A stretch of DNA of 64,000 nucleotides from Pyricularia pennisetigena (GCF_004337985.1 NC_043744.1:3260408-3324407); one strand, 5' to 3'. Positions 33,860 to 46,723 are shown, counted from the first letter of the stretch. The notes: generated by a model from the letters alone, not told the origin. Numbers and translations are program-made.

Positions 33860-36010
33860 TTTCGGTGGTCTTGCTGTGTGTAATTAGACCAAACCAACTG
33901 AGCGCAGGTTTGGGTAAATAACCAAGAAACAAAAAAACCAGAAAGATGAACAAAAAAACGACCAAAAGAAAACAACAACATCAACAAGGCGCTCAGCGCC
34001 TCAAAAGGAAAAAAAAAATATTACGTACGAGAACGCCAAAAGAGGGTAACGCACAGCCAGCTGCTCGAGGTGTGAAAGAAACAGAAAAAGAAAATGGTGG
34101 GGACGAAGATGCAAATCAAATCAAGAATGATGGGCAAAAAAAAGGGGCAGGGTGGTATTCATCACAAGAACCACCGGCATGCAACTCCAGACAATACGAT
34201 TGGACAGGCTTTGGGACTCAAGCCTTTTGCATCCCAGTGGCCTGGACCATTCAAGAAAAGCGAAGAGAAGCTTAAGGTGACATTGGAAATGGCGACTTGT
34301 TGCTTGGGCTGGGAGTTGACGGCCGCGATCTGCGACGGCCAAGACCGTCTCGAGCCCCTGCCGGGGTCCGACCATCTTCTCCAAATCAAGTATTTTAGCT
34401 CGTGGCCATACCAACACCACGAGCCAAAAGCATCACGGGCGGACGCTCCCACTTATTCGAGGGGCGGCCCTCCGCAACGTCAACCAGCACCGAGCCACGC
34501 CCAATCGGCTTTTTGTTCATTGCATTTTTGACAATCTTGACATGGGCCCCGGTCATTGATCCAGACCTGCCGCGCCGGATCAAGTGAGAGGGCTTGGAGG
34601 CTTGTTTCTGCCATGCTTCAACAGCCGCGTCCCAGACAACCAGACGGACAGGCTAGAAGTGGAGATTGCTCATCTCCCCATACTACAGTAATCTACCGTA
34701 GATCTGTAATTGGGGACAAAATTCCAGTACGTATTGTTCGCCCGCCGACTTGGGGCATCTCCAGCTCTTATCGACTTGGCACTTGTTTCGGTCGTCGAGA
34801 CCCGCCACTATACCGGAAAGCTCAGCTATTAGCAGTAGCAATGTCGCCATAACCCCCCAATTCTCCAGGTTATCAGTGGTCAGTGCTGGTCTGGTGATTC
34901 CCTAATTGGAATGAGTAGCCTATGTGTGGCTGATTGATTTTTCTTGGCTTCGACTCACCTGTCTGTCTGCCTTTGGCACCTTGGAGAATAAAGGGATTAT
35001 ATGTGGGAAAAAAAAAGAATCAATATACTCTGTATGTGTGTACGTCGGACACGTCGATTTTCGCGAATAAAAAAACCTTGTATAGCTTGCCGTGTTTCTC
35101 AGCACGATAAGAGGTCGCGTTGGAGCGGAAAGAAGTGTTTCCATGCACAGCCGCAAGTTTATCTTCTTGGCATTAAATGTCAGACAGGGGCCAAGGAGTT
35201 TTTATTCTTTTGGGTTGGAAGATGGGGATCTGCAAAAAGAAAAAAGAACTGTTGAAACTTGTTGTTTCGTAGTGAGCTCGGTTAGTGGAGACGATTGCTT
35301 TCCGGGTACCGGACAGCGATGAACAGAATTCCCATTGTAGAACGGCGGGGCTTCTCATACCTGGCAAGAGGGCCCACAATCGTAACCGGCTGTCGGAGTG
35401 GGAGGTTAGCGTGTTTTCGGTGAGGTGCAGCGCCTGAACAAGACATCGGACAATTATTGTCAACTCCCTTTTCAGGATAACTTTACTTAGTTACCTTATC
35501 TACCCTATTTACCTTATATACTAAGCTTAGTTCTTGATTTCTCGCCTAGGTTGACCTGGTTTTCACTCAACAACACGTAACTAAACGTTACTGCCCAGTT
35601 GAAACCTATATCATGCCAGGTCCTGACTCACGTTGCAATGTACCATAATTCGTTTGCGGATTTGCCGACGTTGATACCGCCATTGAGATCTGCTGATGCG
35701 GGGAAGAAGTGGTTTGTGTGTGTGTGCGTGTGTGTTTGTGCGCTCCGGGCCCGACTAAACCCGCCCCATTCCTCACGCTCTTGGGCGCTTACTGAGTGGT
35801 CTGCTGTTTGCTGTCTCAATGGTCGCAATGAGGGGAAATCGATCGCAGCGGAACCAAGATTCAGTTCTGCCGCCGAGATTTTTACTTGAATGCTCTCCTC
35901 ACTGACTTTACATCCGCGATAGCAGCGGTCTTTTCCCACCTGTGACTGTCGTCTCTTGTGCCGTTTATATCACAGGAATCCCTTGAGCAAACTTTCAAAA
36001 GAAAAAAAAA
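33860..36010. other. Intergenic region
   Basis: No supported gene. It shows many short A-runs (33930-34140), a GT-rich run at about 35712-35741, and AT-rich CTTA/TACC motifs at 35480-35530. Overlapping frames on both strands (34094-34531 plus, 34162-34452 minus) have no family features. The right end is the monooxygenase promoter. Confidence 0.4.
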
Positions 36011-37590
36011 ATGACAGAAAACCCCCACCAAAAGGTAAGGAGCCACTTGTAAACCAGTGCTTACTCCAGCTATAACCTCAATTCCAAAACATTGATCGGA
36101 TCTACCTTGACCCAGAAACCAGTACTCATCGTAGGGGCAGGCCCGTCGGGCCTTCTCCTCGCCCTCCTGCTATCACAGCGCGGCATCCCTGTGCAGATCC
36201 TCGAGGCCGATGCGCACCTCGACGACCAGCCTCGGGCGGCCCACTACGGCTCTGCGGCGCTGCCAGACCTCGACCGCGCGGGCGTCCTGGGCGAAATCAA
36301 GAAGCGCGGCATCATCATCACCGACTTTGCCTTCCGCTACCCCGTGCCCGCAGGGTCGCCTGAGGACAAGGACGGGAGCGGGTTCGCGCATATCGCGACG
36401 CTGGACACGTCGTGCGTCCAGGACGTCGACGGCTTCGACTACCGCTCGCACTGCCTCGTCCTGCAGGACCTAGACGCCCTGATGCTCGAGATGCTGATCG
36501 ATCGGCTCGGGGACGACGTGGTCCGCTGGCGCCACCGGGTCGTCGATGTAGGCCAGGACGAGGAGCGCAAGGTGGCCTGGGTCGACGTGCGCACGCCCGA
36601 GGGCAGGAAGCGAGTCGAGGGCGACTACGTCGTTGGCTGCGACGGTGCTTCCAGCCAGGTGCGGAGGAGCCTGTTCGGACAGGATTACCCGGGCTTCACG
36701 TGGGAGAAGCAGATCGTGGCGACAAACACGTACTATGATTTTACCAAGTTCGGTTGGGGAGATGTCAACATGATTATCCACCCGGAAAACTTTTTTGCAA
36801 GTCACCCACCGAGAAGAATCTTTGGGCAACACTGGCTGGGAATATGCTGGTTTCAACTAACAGCCACCGTTTGTGTTGTACAGATGGCTGCCAAAATGGA
36901 CTCGGATGGACTCTACCGTGTTACATATGGCGAAAAGCCCGGGTTGACGACGGAGCAAATGCGAGCACGCCAAGCGGCTAGGTTTGAAGAGATACTGCCC
37001 GGACACCCGAAACCGAGCGAGTACACAGTCGTAAATTTCTCGCCTTATAAAATGCATCGTATGTTGGGAGAAAGCGTGCTAGCAGTATTCTCGGTCTCGC
37101 TCATTCACTGCAACCGCTGACAAGATCTTTTTTTTTTTTTCTTTCTTTTTTTTCGCCACCACCGATAGAACGCTGCGCCCCATCATTTCGCGTCGGTCGC
37201 ATCCTCTTAGCCGCCGATGCGGCTCACCTCTGTAATCCATGGGGAGGCCTGGGCATCACCGGTGGCTTTGTCGACGTGGGCGGTTTGGCCGACTGTTTCA
37301 TAGGCATAAACGAGGGACTTGCCGACGAGTCGATCCTCGACCTGTACAGCGAGAAGCGACTGGAGAAGTGGAAGACGGTCACTGACCCGATATCCCAAGG
37401 CAACTTTCGCCGCATCGGGCACACGGAGGACCCGTCCTCGCTGGGGCAGACGGACGAGTTCATGCAGCTGTTGAAGAAGGCGGAGCTGGATCCTCAGCTC
37501 GCCAAACCTCTTGCCATGGGAAGCTTGGCTCTGAGATACGACTTTACACAGCATTACAGGCAAAAAGATTCCGGCACAAGTACGAGTTGA
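36011..37590 (+). CDS. FAD-dependent monooxygenase, PHBH/phenol hydroxylase type
   Basis: Four exons (36011-36034, 36116-36796, 36884-37058, 37169-37590) encode 433 residues. The 24-nt first exon encodes MTENPHQK, and splicing joins it to KPVLIVGAGPSGLLLALLL, the GxGxxG dinucleotide fold. Further marks are VVGCDGASSQVRRSL (the DG motif) and ILLAADAAHLCNPWGGLGIT (the GD motif that holds the FAD ribityl chain). The second intron starts with GCAAGT rather than GT; without it an 87-nt insert would split HPENFF from MAAKMDSDGLYRVTYGE. No signal peptide or membrane helix is seen, so a soluble enzyme is likely. The family hydroxylates aromatic or polyketide substrates with NAD(P)H and O2. The polyketide synthase is about 19 kb away with unrelated genes between, so a joint pathway is only a possibility. 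Confidence 0.92.
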
Positions 37591-37641
37591 TTGATGACTG
37601 AGTATAGTATGGGGACTGTGGTAGCATCAGACTAAACGGGA

Positions 37642-37693
<52 letters not shown>

Positions 37694-37894
37694 AAAAGGG
37701 AGAGTTTGGTTATGATTACATGGGCCAAATCCGCTTCTGTTGTTTGCTCAATCATTGCGCATCATGGGAATTTTTTCTTAAAACAAGACAAGCAACTATA
37801 TACAATGTTAGAACCTCGATTGGGGTCCCATGGTTCGTCGGAATAATTACCAGGGTCTAACATGCCCCCTCCCACTGCTATGATGCACCTTTGG
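37591..37894. other. Intergenic, convergent 3' regions with CT repeat
   Basis: A short spacer lies between convergent monooxygenase and TmpA-like genes. A CT dinucleotide array occupies 37649-37688. Confidence 0.5.
37649..37688 (+). repeat. (CT)20 microsatellite
   Basis: Twenty uninterrupted CT units lie about 60 bases downstream of the monooxygenase stop. Confidence 0.95.
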
Positions 37895-40036
37895 TCACGA
37901 CTCGGACTCGAAACTTGAACCAAAAGCAGCTACACCTCTGGCCTCCAGTGAATCGACCACCTGCTCTGTGACGCGGCGGTTGCTGATGACGACCACGGCC
38001 TCGCACTGGCCCATGGCCTTCCTGACGGGCACGAGCCTCATGCCGGGGCCGGCGACGTCCTCCTTTGCGCTGTCGATCCAGGCCTTCCAGGCCAAGCCGA
38101 CCAGGTCGGGCCTGCCCAGCCTCCGCGTGTCCCAGATGACGGCGTCGGGGTCGACGCGCAGCACGGTCTCGACGACGCCCTCGCCGAACGTCTCGAGCGG
38201 GCCACTGGCCGCCCAGATGACGCGGGTCAGGTGGTCGGGCCGCTCGGCGAAGAGGGCCAGGCACTGGATGATGCCGCAGCCCGTGGCCACGACGATCAGC
38301 GGCTCGAACATGGCCGCCACGCGCGACACCCCGAACCGCGGCACCCCGACCGTGTACAGCTGCGTCGGCGCCGCCGCCACCATGCGCCGCGACCACTCGC
38401 CCGCCGCCGACGCCGTCACCACCGCGAACCCCGGCTCGCCCGCGTGCGACAGCCGCGGCGGCGACAGCTGCTGCAGCTGGTGCTGGTGGTACCGCCGCAG
38501 CACCGACCGGTCCCGCGCCGCCGCCTGCAGCGCCTCCACCGTCGGCTCCGTCGGTGGCCCGTCGGCCTTGCCGCCGCCGCCGCCGCCGCCGCTCTCGAAG
38601 ATGCTGCTGCTGCTCACGGGCGTCGGTAGCCGCGCCGCCGCGTATGCCGAGTAGTTGTTGGCGTTGCCGGCCGTCGTGTTGGACCGGCTCAGCATCGTCG
38701 GCATGATCTCGATCGGGGGTGGGTCCGCCGGCCTTTTCGGGTTCGGCAGCACGGCAAACGTATAAGTCTTCTTGAGCGGCGCGTCCGACATGCAGATGTG
38801 CTGCCCGAACTCGAGGTCCTGGTAGTCAAAGTTAAACTTGACGCAGTTGTCGGATAGGTACTCGACGTGCACCTGGCGCTTTCTCATATTGGCCCAGGGG
38901 TATGCGACGAGCAAGGTGGTGACTAGGAGGAGCCAGAAGGAAGGGTTGGCCGCCAGCGCGCCGCCGTACGACTGGTCGGTCCTCCTGTCGTCATGCGCCA
39001 CCAGCAGCGTCTGGATCCAGATGAGCAGGATTATCGTCCAGCCGAGGAAGCGGTGGATGAGCTGGGACCAGTCCTGGGTGGCCCGGCGGAGTCTGGGGGT
39101 CGAGAAGATGAGGATGGTGAACAAGATGATGAACAGCGTGTAGGTGACAAAGTAGACGTGGCTTCGCGCCGGAGTGAGGCCCAGAAACATGTCTCGCTTC
39201 CTGTACTCGACGGTCAGGATCGCGAGGTACGAAGTGTACCACAGAGCCGCAGCAACTCCACAGCTGCTGTCTACATCAGCAGCGATAGTCAGTCAGTCAT
39301 TCATTCATTCAGTATGCAGAGAGGTATGCAGAGGTGACCGGTGTGGTGGTGGCTGAAAAAACTTACGAACGCCTCCCGCAGAATAATACTTGGCAAACAT
39401 ATAACGAACGCGGAATGGTATCCTCTGTGGCCGGTCACCAAAGATGTGGAATGGGGCGTTGACGACGTGGTCATTGCGGACAATGTGGAGAAACAATATG
39501 TTGATGGAGAAGCCAGTCATGGCGGCCTCGTACGTCAGCCGATAGGAGCCGGTGAAGGTCAACGCCAACGCCACCACCAGCACCAGCACGTTGGCACCGA
39601 GGATTGCCGCAAAGATCCACTGGCAGGCCGAGCCAAACCTGCAGGAGCGGGACCGTGTCGGCTCCATCTCCTTTTCCGGCGTCAGTTCTACATCGTCTAT
39701 ATCCAGAGGGAGCGTGGACTCTGAGACGTCCGATTTTCGAGGCGACAGAGGCTCGTCTTCGGATGTCCTGGAGACATCGGTCCCGCCGCGAATAGTCCTC
39801 CTTCCGTCTTCCAGCGACCTCAGGATGCCCACGACCTCGTCCTCGCTGTAACCCCGATACGCTACCCGTGGCGGTTTTGCAGGGGACAACGTCCTGGGTA
39901 TGCTGGGAGGTGGAGGGCCCTCGTAAAAGGAGCTGGTTTCGGAAGGGTTCTGAGGGATGGCCGTCGTCGGCCGCGTGCCCGTCTGTCCGTTTCGTCGGCC
40001 GGGATAAGGGGGTCTGGGTGGCGGTAGCATGCTCAT
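37895..40036 (-). CDS. TmpA-like integral membrane oxidoreductase
   Basis: Two exons (39367-40036 and 37895-39270) encode 681 residues. The start is the ATG at 40036 (MSMLPPPRPP); the frame is open further 5' but without ATG. A Pro/Ser-rich cytosolic N-terminus of about 140 residues precedes several membrane helices. The family segments are GFSINILFLHIVRNDHVVN, the splice-restored GGVHSSCGVAAALWYTSYL, and FLGWTIILLIWIQTLLVAH. The C-terminal half is a reductase-like domain with FAVVTASAAGEWSRRM, VVATGCGIIQCLALFA (nucleotide-binding loop), DAVIWDTRRLGRPDLV and the end VVDSLEARGVAAFGS. These match the TmpA group, a membrane protein tied to conidiation signalling in Aspergillus. A Gly-run and His/Gln-rich insert (about residues 420-480) interrupts the domain and is unusual. 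Substrate and electron route are unknown. Confidence 0.85.
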
Positions 40037-43000
40037 TTCCACAAGCAAGACCGTGGATGGTTTGAAAGTGATGCGCAGGAAGATAATTCTTTCACGAAAC
40101 GAAGACAAGATAGTCAGTACAGGAGCATTGAATTAAACAGAAAAAAAGTGAAAGCGACTAACTACATCGTCCCAGCCACAGGGTACGGTAGAGACACTGT
40201 GGTGCGAGGCGGACAGCGCTAACCAAAGCTGTTCGCTTCAGATTGAACAAGGCGGGGAGGCCAAGAGTGAAATATAAGACAAAGACAAACAAAGAAAGAA
40301 AAAAAAAAAGAAATCTTCTCCAATCTGCTCATTCCCCGGTCCGCAAACCCCGAGAATATCATGGATTAGTTTCCCGAAACGGCAAAAGCACAGAAAAACA
40401 CAGAAACACGCCTCCAAATAAAAAACAAAAGGGCATCTTCTCGCTGATGATCGAGTTTCAAGATCTGGACAGAGACTTTGGACGGTGTGCCTGACCCGGC
40501 GATCCATCCAGTTTAACATTTGCAGCGCAGACAAGAGCCGTTGCAAATGCTAGCACACGGACCGGACATGATTTGGGACGCGAGGTTTGAAGCTGGGCGA
40601 GAATCGGATCGACGCACGACTAGTAAATCAGATCAATGGGGGTCGGGGGGGGGGGACTGAGATTTCCTCTCCTGGTAATTAAATGGTCCCTCTCAACGAC
40701 CCCAGAACAAGTGCAGATGAGATGGAAGAAGGTTTTGACATGAAGCAGCTCTTGATGAAAGAGAACAAGAAGAATGACAATGACAAGTAGAAGACTCTTG
40801 TCTTTTTCTTCTGGAGCGCTCCGCCTGCGGCTTGTTTGCCGCATGGTCTGGTTCTGTCAGCTCAGCTCGCTATATGCTTGTTTCCGAGCCCGCAAAGGAG
40901 GGGGGACACATGGATATCGGTTGGGAAATGGTTGTTGGCAGATGACTTGTTGGTGTTGTCGTTGTTGTTGTTGTTGTTGTTGTTGGACGGAGACTTGGGA
41001 GGCTTAGAGATGAATGGAATAGAAATCTAGGACAAGAACGGACACAGACAGCGATGGGGAGTGCTAGACTACTGCTAGACTAGACTAGACTACACCTAGG
41101 CTTAATCTGGCTCACTAGGATAGAACTGGCACCAAAGATTAATATTGACCACCACCGGCGCCTCTTGGCAGGGAGTAAATCTGCTTGTTGAAAGATGACA
41201 AAAATCCCTTAACTGAAGTTATCCCAAAGATAGCCGCCCACCAGACAAGATGTAGTTATCGGCCGGTGGCATGCATGGGTGGGTATCCCTGCAGGCACAG
41301 GGTATCTACTGTAGGTACAGGGTGGGCCAGACAACCGCGATGGCCGTTCCCCATGGAGTCATTCAGCCAAGTTGCCAAAGATCGCGAGCTCAAATTGGCT
41401 TTTTTTTTCCCCCTTGTGAATTCCGTGCCCGTGGGTTCGTCCGCGGACCCGTGAGGCTATATGTCGTCCATGAGGTTTGGTTTGGCTCTACACTAGAGTG
41501 GACGAAAAAGGTTCCAAATGCAGAAATCTTCTTGACATGATCAATTCCAGACCCTGAGGCTCTGTTTGCTCGAGTCTCATTAACCTTTTGTTTTTTTGTT
41601 TTTTTTTTTCTTTTTGTTTACCGCTTAGCTCACTGACTGACTGACGCTAAGGTCGTGATCATCATGCAAGGACCCCTCGCAGAAACAACGCCAAGGGCAA
41701 GCAATGACTTGCATACTGTTTATAGCTAAACATTGAGCTTAAATGCATGTCAAGTCTGCACCTGCAGCTTTGTTCACGCTATACTCTGATAGGCAAGGTT
41801 TCTTCCCGATGCACGTCAGAAATATACTATAATCTACAAATCGAGAGTTCTCCAACTTGTCAGACTTGCCTCTATGCCACGACGAAGACACTAACGGTCT
41901 GGCAAGTAGCAACTTTCGCAATTTGACGAGGTGATCTGCAAGCAAAAGACCTTGGATGCAAATCTGGGAAGTGAAGGGAAGAAGCGGATTTTTTTATTTT
42001 TCTTTTTTTATTTTCTCCCCCTTTCTTTCCGACACTTTCTTTCTGTATAAGCTCACATGGAACTTGGCAAGGCTCGAGTATAAATGGAGAACCTCGGCTT
42101 ACACCAGTCATTCGCTGCCTCGTGGTGTGCACTCCTCGACATCAAGACCTCAAATGTGATGTCAAACTGATGCAAGGCTGGCCAGCTAATGTCAGAGCTG
42201 AAAGAAAAAAAAACCTGTGGCAAACAAACAAAAGGAGATGCTGGGGGACGAAGCGCACATGCATAGTGTTCTGATCTGTCGGCCTCGCCAACTACCCGAC
42301 CACGGGAATGTGGATCGCAAGCTAACTGCTGCCTCCAGCTTTGCCCTTGCTCACTCGGAGTTTTTTTTTTTCTTTTCTTTTTTTCTCTTCCACCTCGATT
42401 GTGAAGTCAGGCCCGTAATAACGATCGTGTGGTCTCGATCGCGCTCACTAGCTTTCAAGTTTTGATGTCATTATAAACCTGGCATTTCTTTCCATCCGAT
42501 CAATTTCCTTGTTATTCATTTTGTTTGCAAACATCGTGCCCAGCCACGACTCAAAATGCACCTTGCAAGCTTGACGTCTCTTGTGTCTGCCTGGTTCTCA
42601 GCTATAGCTACTGCAGCAAAACTGAGGGGCAAGTTTACAAAAGCTGTCAGCAGTGTCAGTCTTTGTTTCAGATTTCTTCCTCTACAAGCTCGAAGCGAAC
42701 CTACAGTTGTCCTCTCTGTCATAACAGATGCATTTGACTGACCATGCCTCGAGTTTCTTCATCTGTCATGTTCTCACTAAAAGCTCGTCTTGTCCCTTCA
42801 ACCAGGCGTGAACTGGGCATTACTTTTCCTGAAATCCATGTGTCGAATGATAGACCAGGTAGGGGTACATCCTTAAATGTCAGCGTGACTTGAAATGGAG
42901 AGATAATCCCCGAAAACTGCAATCAGATCATCTCCGGTTTATCCCTTCACGTACGATTCTCAAGCTCTTTTCCGTTTCAAATAGTTCGTGCTGATGTGGT

Positions 43001-44058
43001 TATATTTACCCATCGACTTCATTCCAGGAAATTGAGATCAAGGCCAAGCTCATCAATCCAGACGTTTTTTCTCTCGATATTTTCCAAAAGGTCGCATCAT
43101 GCTGATGGACACAGCTTCGCTGCTCTAGCTACATTGATATGTGGAATTTGTTATCCCACACTGCTAGCAAAACAAAGGTGGACTGTACCCAGGGACACCA
43201 CGTCGCCGTCCAAAACTTCAATCACAGCATGGTCTACATGCGCAACATTAAACATGACTGTGACCTTCCTGCCTCACCGCAACTTCAAGCCTGACTGGAA
43301 GGTTGCCGGTGACCTGTTCTTGTAGTATTTTTGGCTCGTCTTACTATTGATGAACGATGTTCTGGCCCTGCATCTCTTTGCACGCTTCTAGATGAAGCAT
43401 ATGACTCCTCTAGCTCGACCATCCTTGTCGGCTTGAGCCCTCTTTTAGACCAGTCCATCTTCGGCATACCACGAACCTGCCCACAAGTAATTTGGGTTGT
43501 TTCGTAAACGATCAGTTTGCACCACTCAGGGGTGATGCCTGCAATGCTCTCAAAGGTGATTTCATCGAGCACCCCAGGGTACACAATTAGTTTATTGATC
43601 TTTGACTGGATTTATTCATCTTCTGCATTACCTCATGCTAGTCTGGACAAAGCGGAACCCTAGCTGCACAAGTTTTAGCTGGAGTGTTGATACAGACTTG
43701 CTTTTAGGTTCGTTGCATGTGGCAGCAGACGAGGCATAATTGTGATTAGAGAAAAAGGGGTTCCATCCACTCGGAATGTGTTCAGAGCATGATGCAGATT
43801 ATGATACTAGGTGCAGCGCGGGCTATGCTACAAGCTTTCAAAAGGATAGAACCATCAATATCACCATAATGCGATAATAATAATCAAAAAAGCAAGCAAA
43901 AATATTCACAGTGCTGCCAAGAAAGCAGAAACACAATGCATTTCAACCAACTAGGACTCACTTGTATCGCCAAAGACACTTACCCATCACGGTATAAAGC
44001 GTCGCTCAGCATCAGCGTTTACCACACTGAAAGCACATGGGTTGTTCATCCAACAGTC
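40037..44058. other. Long intergenic region with unresolved coding-like fragments
   Basis: The left part is the TmpA promoter and leader with A/T runs and a GTT array. Near 42472-42477 a TATAAA box is followed by an ATG at 42556 in a CAAAATG context; that frame (to 42741) encodes 61 residues with a signal-peptide-like start, MHLASLTSLVSAWFSAIATA. Coding-like but broken frames also occur on the minus strand at 42719-42922 and 43285-43584. I could not assemble a sound gene on either strand. The stretch 43590-43930 is AT-rich. Confidence 0.35.
40961..40985 (+). repeat. (GTT)n microsatellite
   Basis: Eight GTT units lie upstream of the TmpA-like gene. No coding meaning is seen. Confidence 0.9.
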
Positions 44059-45140
44059 TCAAAACCCCTGCTCCGCCCTCCACCTCTCCTCCCACCCAGG
44101 ATAGAAAGGATGCTCGTCCAGTGTCGCCGCCTCCCAGCCCCTCGGCACAACCCCGCCCTCCACCTGTTCCTCCGCCCACCGGTCCAGCGCAGGCAGCACC
44201 AGCTCCCGCACGTGGGCGACAGCCTTGTGCGGGACCACGAGAGCCGGCCTCCCCGCCCTCAGCACCGTGGCCAGCAGCGCCGGCACGAACGGCTCCGTCC
44301 TCAGCCGGGACAGCGGCGTGAAGACGGCCTTGAAGTTGAAAGCTACGGCGCCGCTGCACGGCAGCCGCCGCAGCGTCTGCCAGTCGCACCGCAGCTGCAC
44401 GTCCTCCAACTTGAGGTCCTGCTCGGGCACCGCGCACCTGCTCCAGCCGCCACCACCACCACCTTCTCCTCCATCGTCCTGCTCGCCCGCCTGCGCCGCC
44501 GCCACCGCCCCGGGACTCGAAAACAGTGGCGCGCAGTCCTCGAGCGTCCACGAGCACCGCTGGATCGGCTTGTCGGTCGGCAGCCGCGCAAAGTACCGGT
44601 CCATGCTGAACGCCATCTTGGCGCGGTAGTCGACCACGGGCCCGTGTATGTCCGCCAGCGAGAGCCCGCGCTTGGCGCCCGCGTCCCACCCGACCGACGA
44701 GCATATCAGGGCCGCGCGGAGGTGGTAGAGTCCCGTGTCCTCATTGCGGAGCATGAGGGCGAAATCCTCGGGCACCGTCGCCGCCAAGATCTCCAGCGGG
44801 TGTTGGGACGGCGGTGCCGCAGGTGGGGGTGACGACGAGGATGGGACGACGACCGTTCGGGTTCCCAGGAGCTCGTTGACGAGGATCGTCTCATCGCCCT
44901 CCTCCTCATCCTCCTCCTCGAGCCGAAAATACTGTGGGTAGCGCTTGCACAGAAATCGGACCACCATCTCCATCAGCTCGCGGCAGGCCAGCTCCGAGCC
45001 GGGCTCGTAATACATGATGAGGTCGCGATGCTGGCTCAGGAGTTCCTGGCGAGCCGCCATGGAAGCGTGGTAGTTCTGCTCCAGCTCGATCCAGTAATCC
45101 GGCTCCAGTTTCATGAGAGCTTTACGGGTTTGAAGCATTT

Positions 45141-45178
<38 letters not shown>

Positions 45179-45762
45179 GATTAAAAGAGTGTTAGAGAAG
45201 CCCGAGATGATCAAAATGTGCAATCCTTTTTCCTTTTGCAAGACCTACACATCGTTTGGTGATACCCCCACCTGAACGGCCGAAAAGGGCGAAACGTAGC
45301 CTTGGAAATGTCAAATTCTTTGCCGCATGGCTCGGGATCCCGCACTCCGCTCAACAGCGGGTAGTCCGGAAAGCGGCCGAGGGCTCGGAGATCCTTCAGG
45401 GTAAAGCCTGTCGGCGTCAGGAGCCCATCATCTTCGTCGTCGCTGGTCGGTGCTCGGCATGTTGGCAGCGCCTTGGCGGCGAGTAGCTCCGGGCTAAGTT
45501 CGACGGCCGAAAACGAACCTTTCTCGTATTGGGTTCGGGTAGGCTGTAATTTGTGGAGAATGTGTCGTCTCGAAGGTGGAAAGACCAGCTTGTTGCTCGG
45601 GCTACTATCCTTTGCGTCAAACCTTATTCCAGCGCCAGACTCTGCCTTGCGTCTCCGATATATAATCCAGGCAGCCAATACCAAGATCGCCGGAATAACT
45701 AATGTCTCAGTTGGAGAGTCGATGCGCATCGGCGCAAGGAGATCCATCCTAACAAGTCCCAT
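44059..45762 (-). CDS. DUF3445 protein, haem-dependent oxidative N-demethylase-like
   Basis: Two exons (45249-45762 and 44059-45119) encode 524 residues. An N-terminal membrane helix (VIPAILVLAAWIIYRRR, about 22-38) anchors the protein. Splicing (GTAGGT...AAAG) joins FRPFRWGYHQTM to SLMKLEPDYWIELEQNY, recreating the conserved start of DUF3445. Further family segments are MYYEPGSELACRELMEMVV, LRAALICSSVGWDAGAKRG, a dyad VVDYRAKMAFSMDRYFARL, and WQTLRRLPCSGAVAFNFKAVFTPL. The bacterial founder, HODM, demethylates dimethylamine with haem and O2. Most fungal members have no known substrate. An insert of Gln/Gly/Asp residues (EQDDGGEGGGGGGW) interrupts the core. The intron holds a 41-nt T/A homopolymer block next to the acceptor. 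The second exon is very GC-rich. Confidence 0.87.
45138..45178. repeat. (T)23(A)18 homopolymer block, perfect inverted repeat
   Basis: Twenty-three Ts are followed directly by eighteen As. It lies in the intron of the DUF3445 gene; in the transcript it reads U18A23, ending some 17 nt before the acceptor, and could fold into a hairpin. Confidence 0.95.
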
Positions 45763-46723
45763 GTCTGGATATAGGTACGTAGAGTCGAGGCTCCTACGCA
45801 GTCAGTAGTTGTGTATTGACACCATCACAGCTGAGGCACACACACACCACCGGTGCGGAGAAGTCATACATACATATATGCCAGTATCACTTTGATAAGG
45901 AGGTTTCGCACATCATCCCGAACCCCGCATGAAACAATATCTTCTGACATCACCTGACATGGTGTCTGTCGATATCTCTACTTTGACATTTGCCAAAGCT
46001 GTCCTACCTTGCAAGATATGATGGGTGGGCATACATACCTTATCAAGCTTGCAGGACCCGGGAGCTCTCATTTCTTGAACCAATCATGCACCCCCATATG
46101 TCCACTATTCACCCGCTTAGTTCTGCAGGTAATATTCATCGGCTTATCGTCAAACCCCGATGTTATCTTTAGTGCACCAATAGCTGTACAAGGACACAGC
46201 CACTTATCCTAGATCTCGAGTAACCTCCCTCTACTGACTATTCCCGAAATTCATTGGAACAAATAAAACTTTTTACCAGTTGGTTTCCCTCCTGAGTTAT
46301 AGCTACAATTACTTGGAAGTTTCAGTCCTCGGTCGCGGTATATACCTGCAACATTGGACGGCCGGTTAGTAGCCAAGTAGATGGCATTTTTTAAACATGT
46401 CTCTCTGTTCACAAAAAGAGCATCCTCACCAAAAATTGCACAAGCTCAGAACTTTGGTTAATCGTCAAACTCATAACTTGGATTTCAGTCTCGTCTCGTG
46501 GTAGATCCCCCTAAAACGTAAACCTTTAGCGACAACTAGACCTTTTCCCAGTTTGAGCGCAATAGCCATTCCCGACACATCCTTCATAGTTGCAGATAAA
46601 ACTAGTAAGATATGGCAGAAATCGCGACCAGCCACGCCCAAAACCTCATCGAAAATCATGGTTCGAAACGCCGTTGTTGACATTAATCGGCTTTAGTGAC
46701 TGTGTTGATCGTTTCCGCTAAAC
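45763..46723. other. Intergenic; DUF3445 promoter and KatG 3' region
   Basis: No supported gene. A 70-codon ATG-initiated frame at 46471-46683 (minus) directly downstream of KatG has no family features and is probably untranslated 3' sequence. Confidence 0.4.

Noticed and set aside
43936..44832. 298-codon plus-strand frame opposite the DUF3445 gene
   Set aside because: GC-rich shadow frame with Arg/Pro/Ala bias and no motif.
46471..46683. 70-codon ATG-initiated frame after the KatG stop
   Set aside because: Lies where the KatG 3' untranslated region is expected and has no motif or separate promoter signs.
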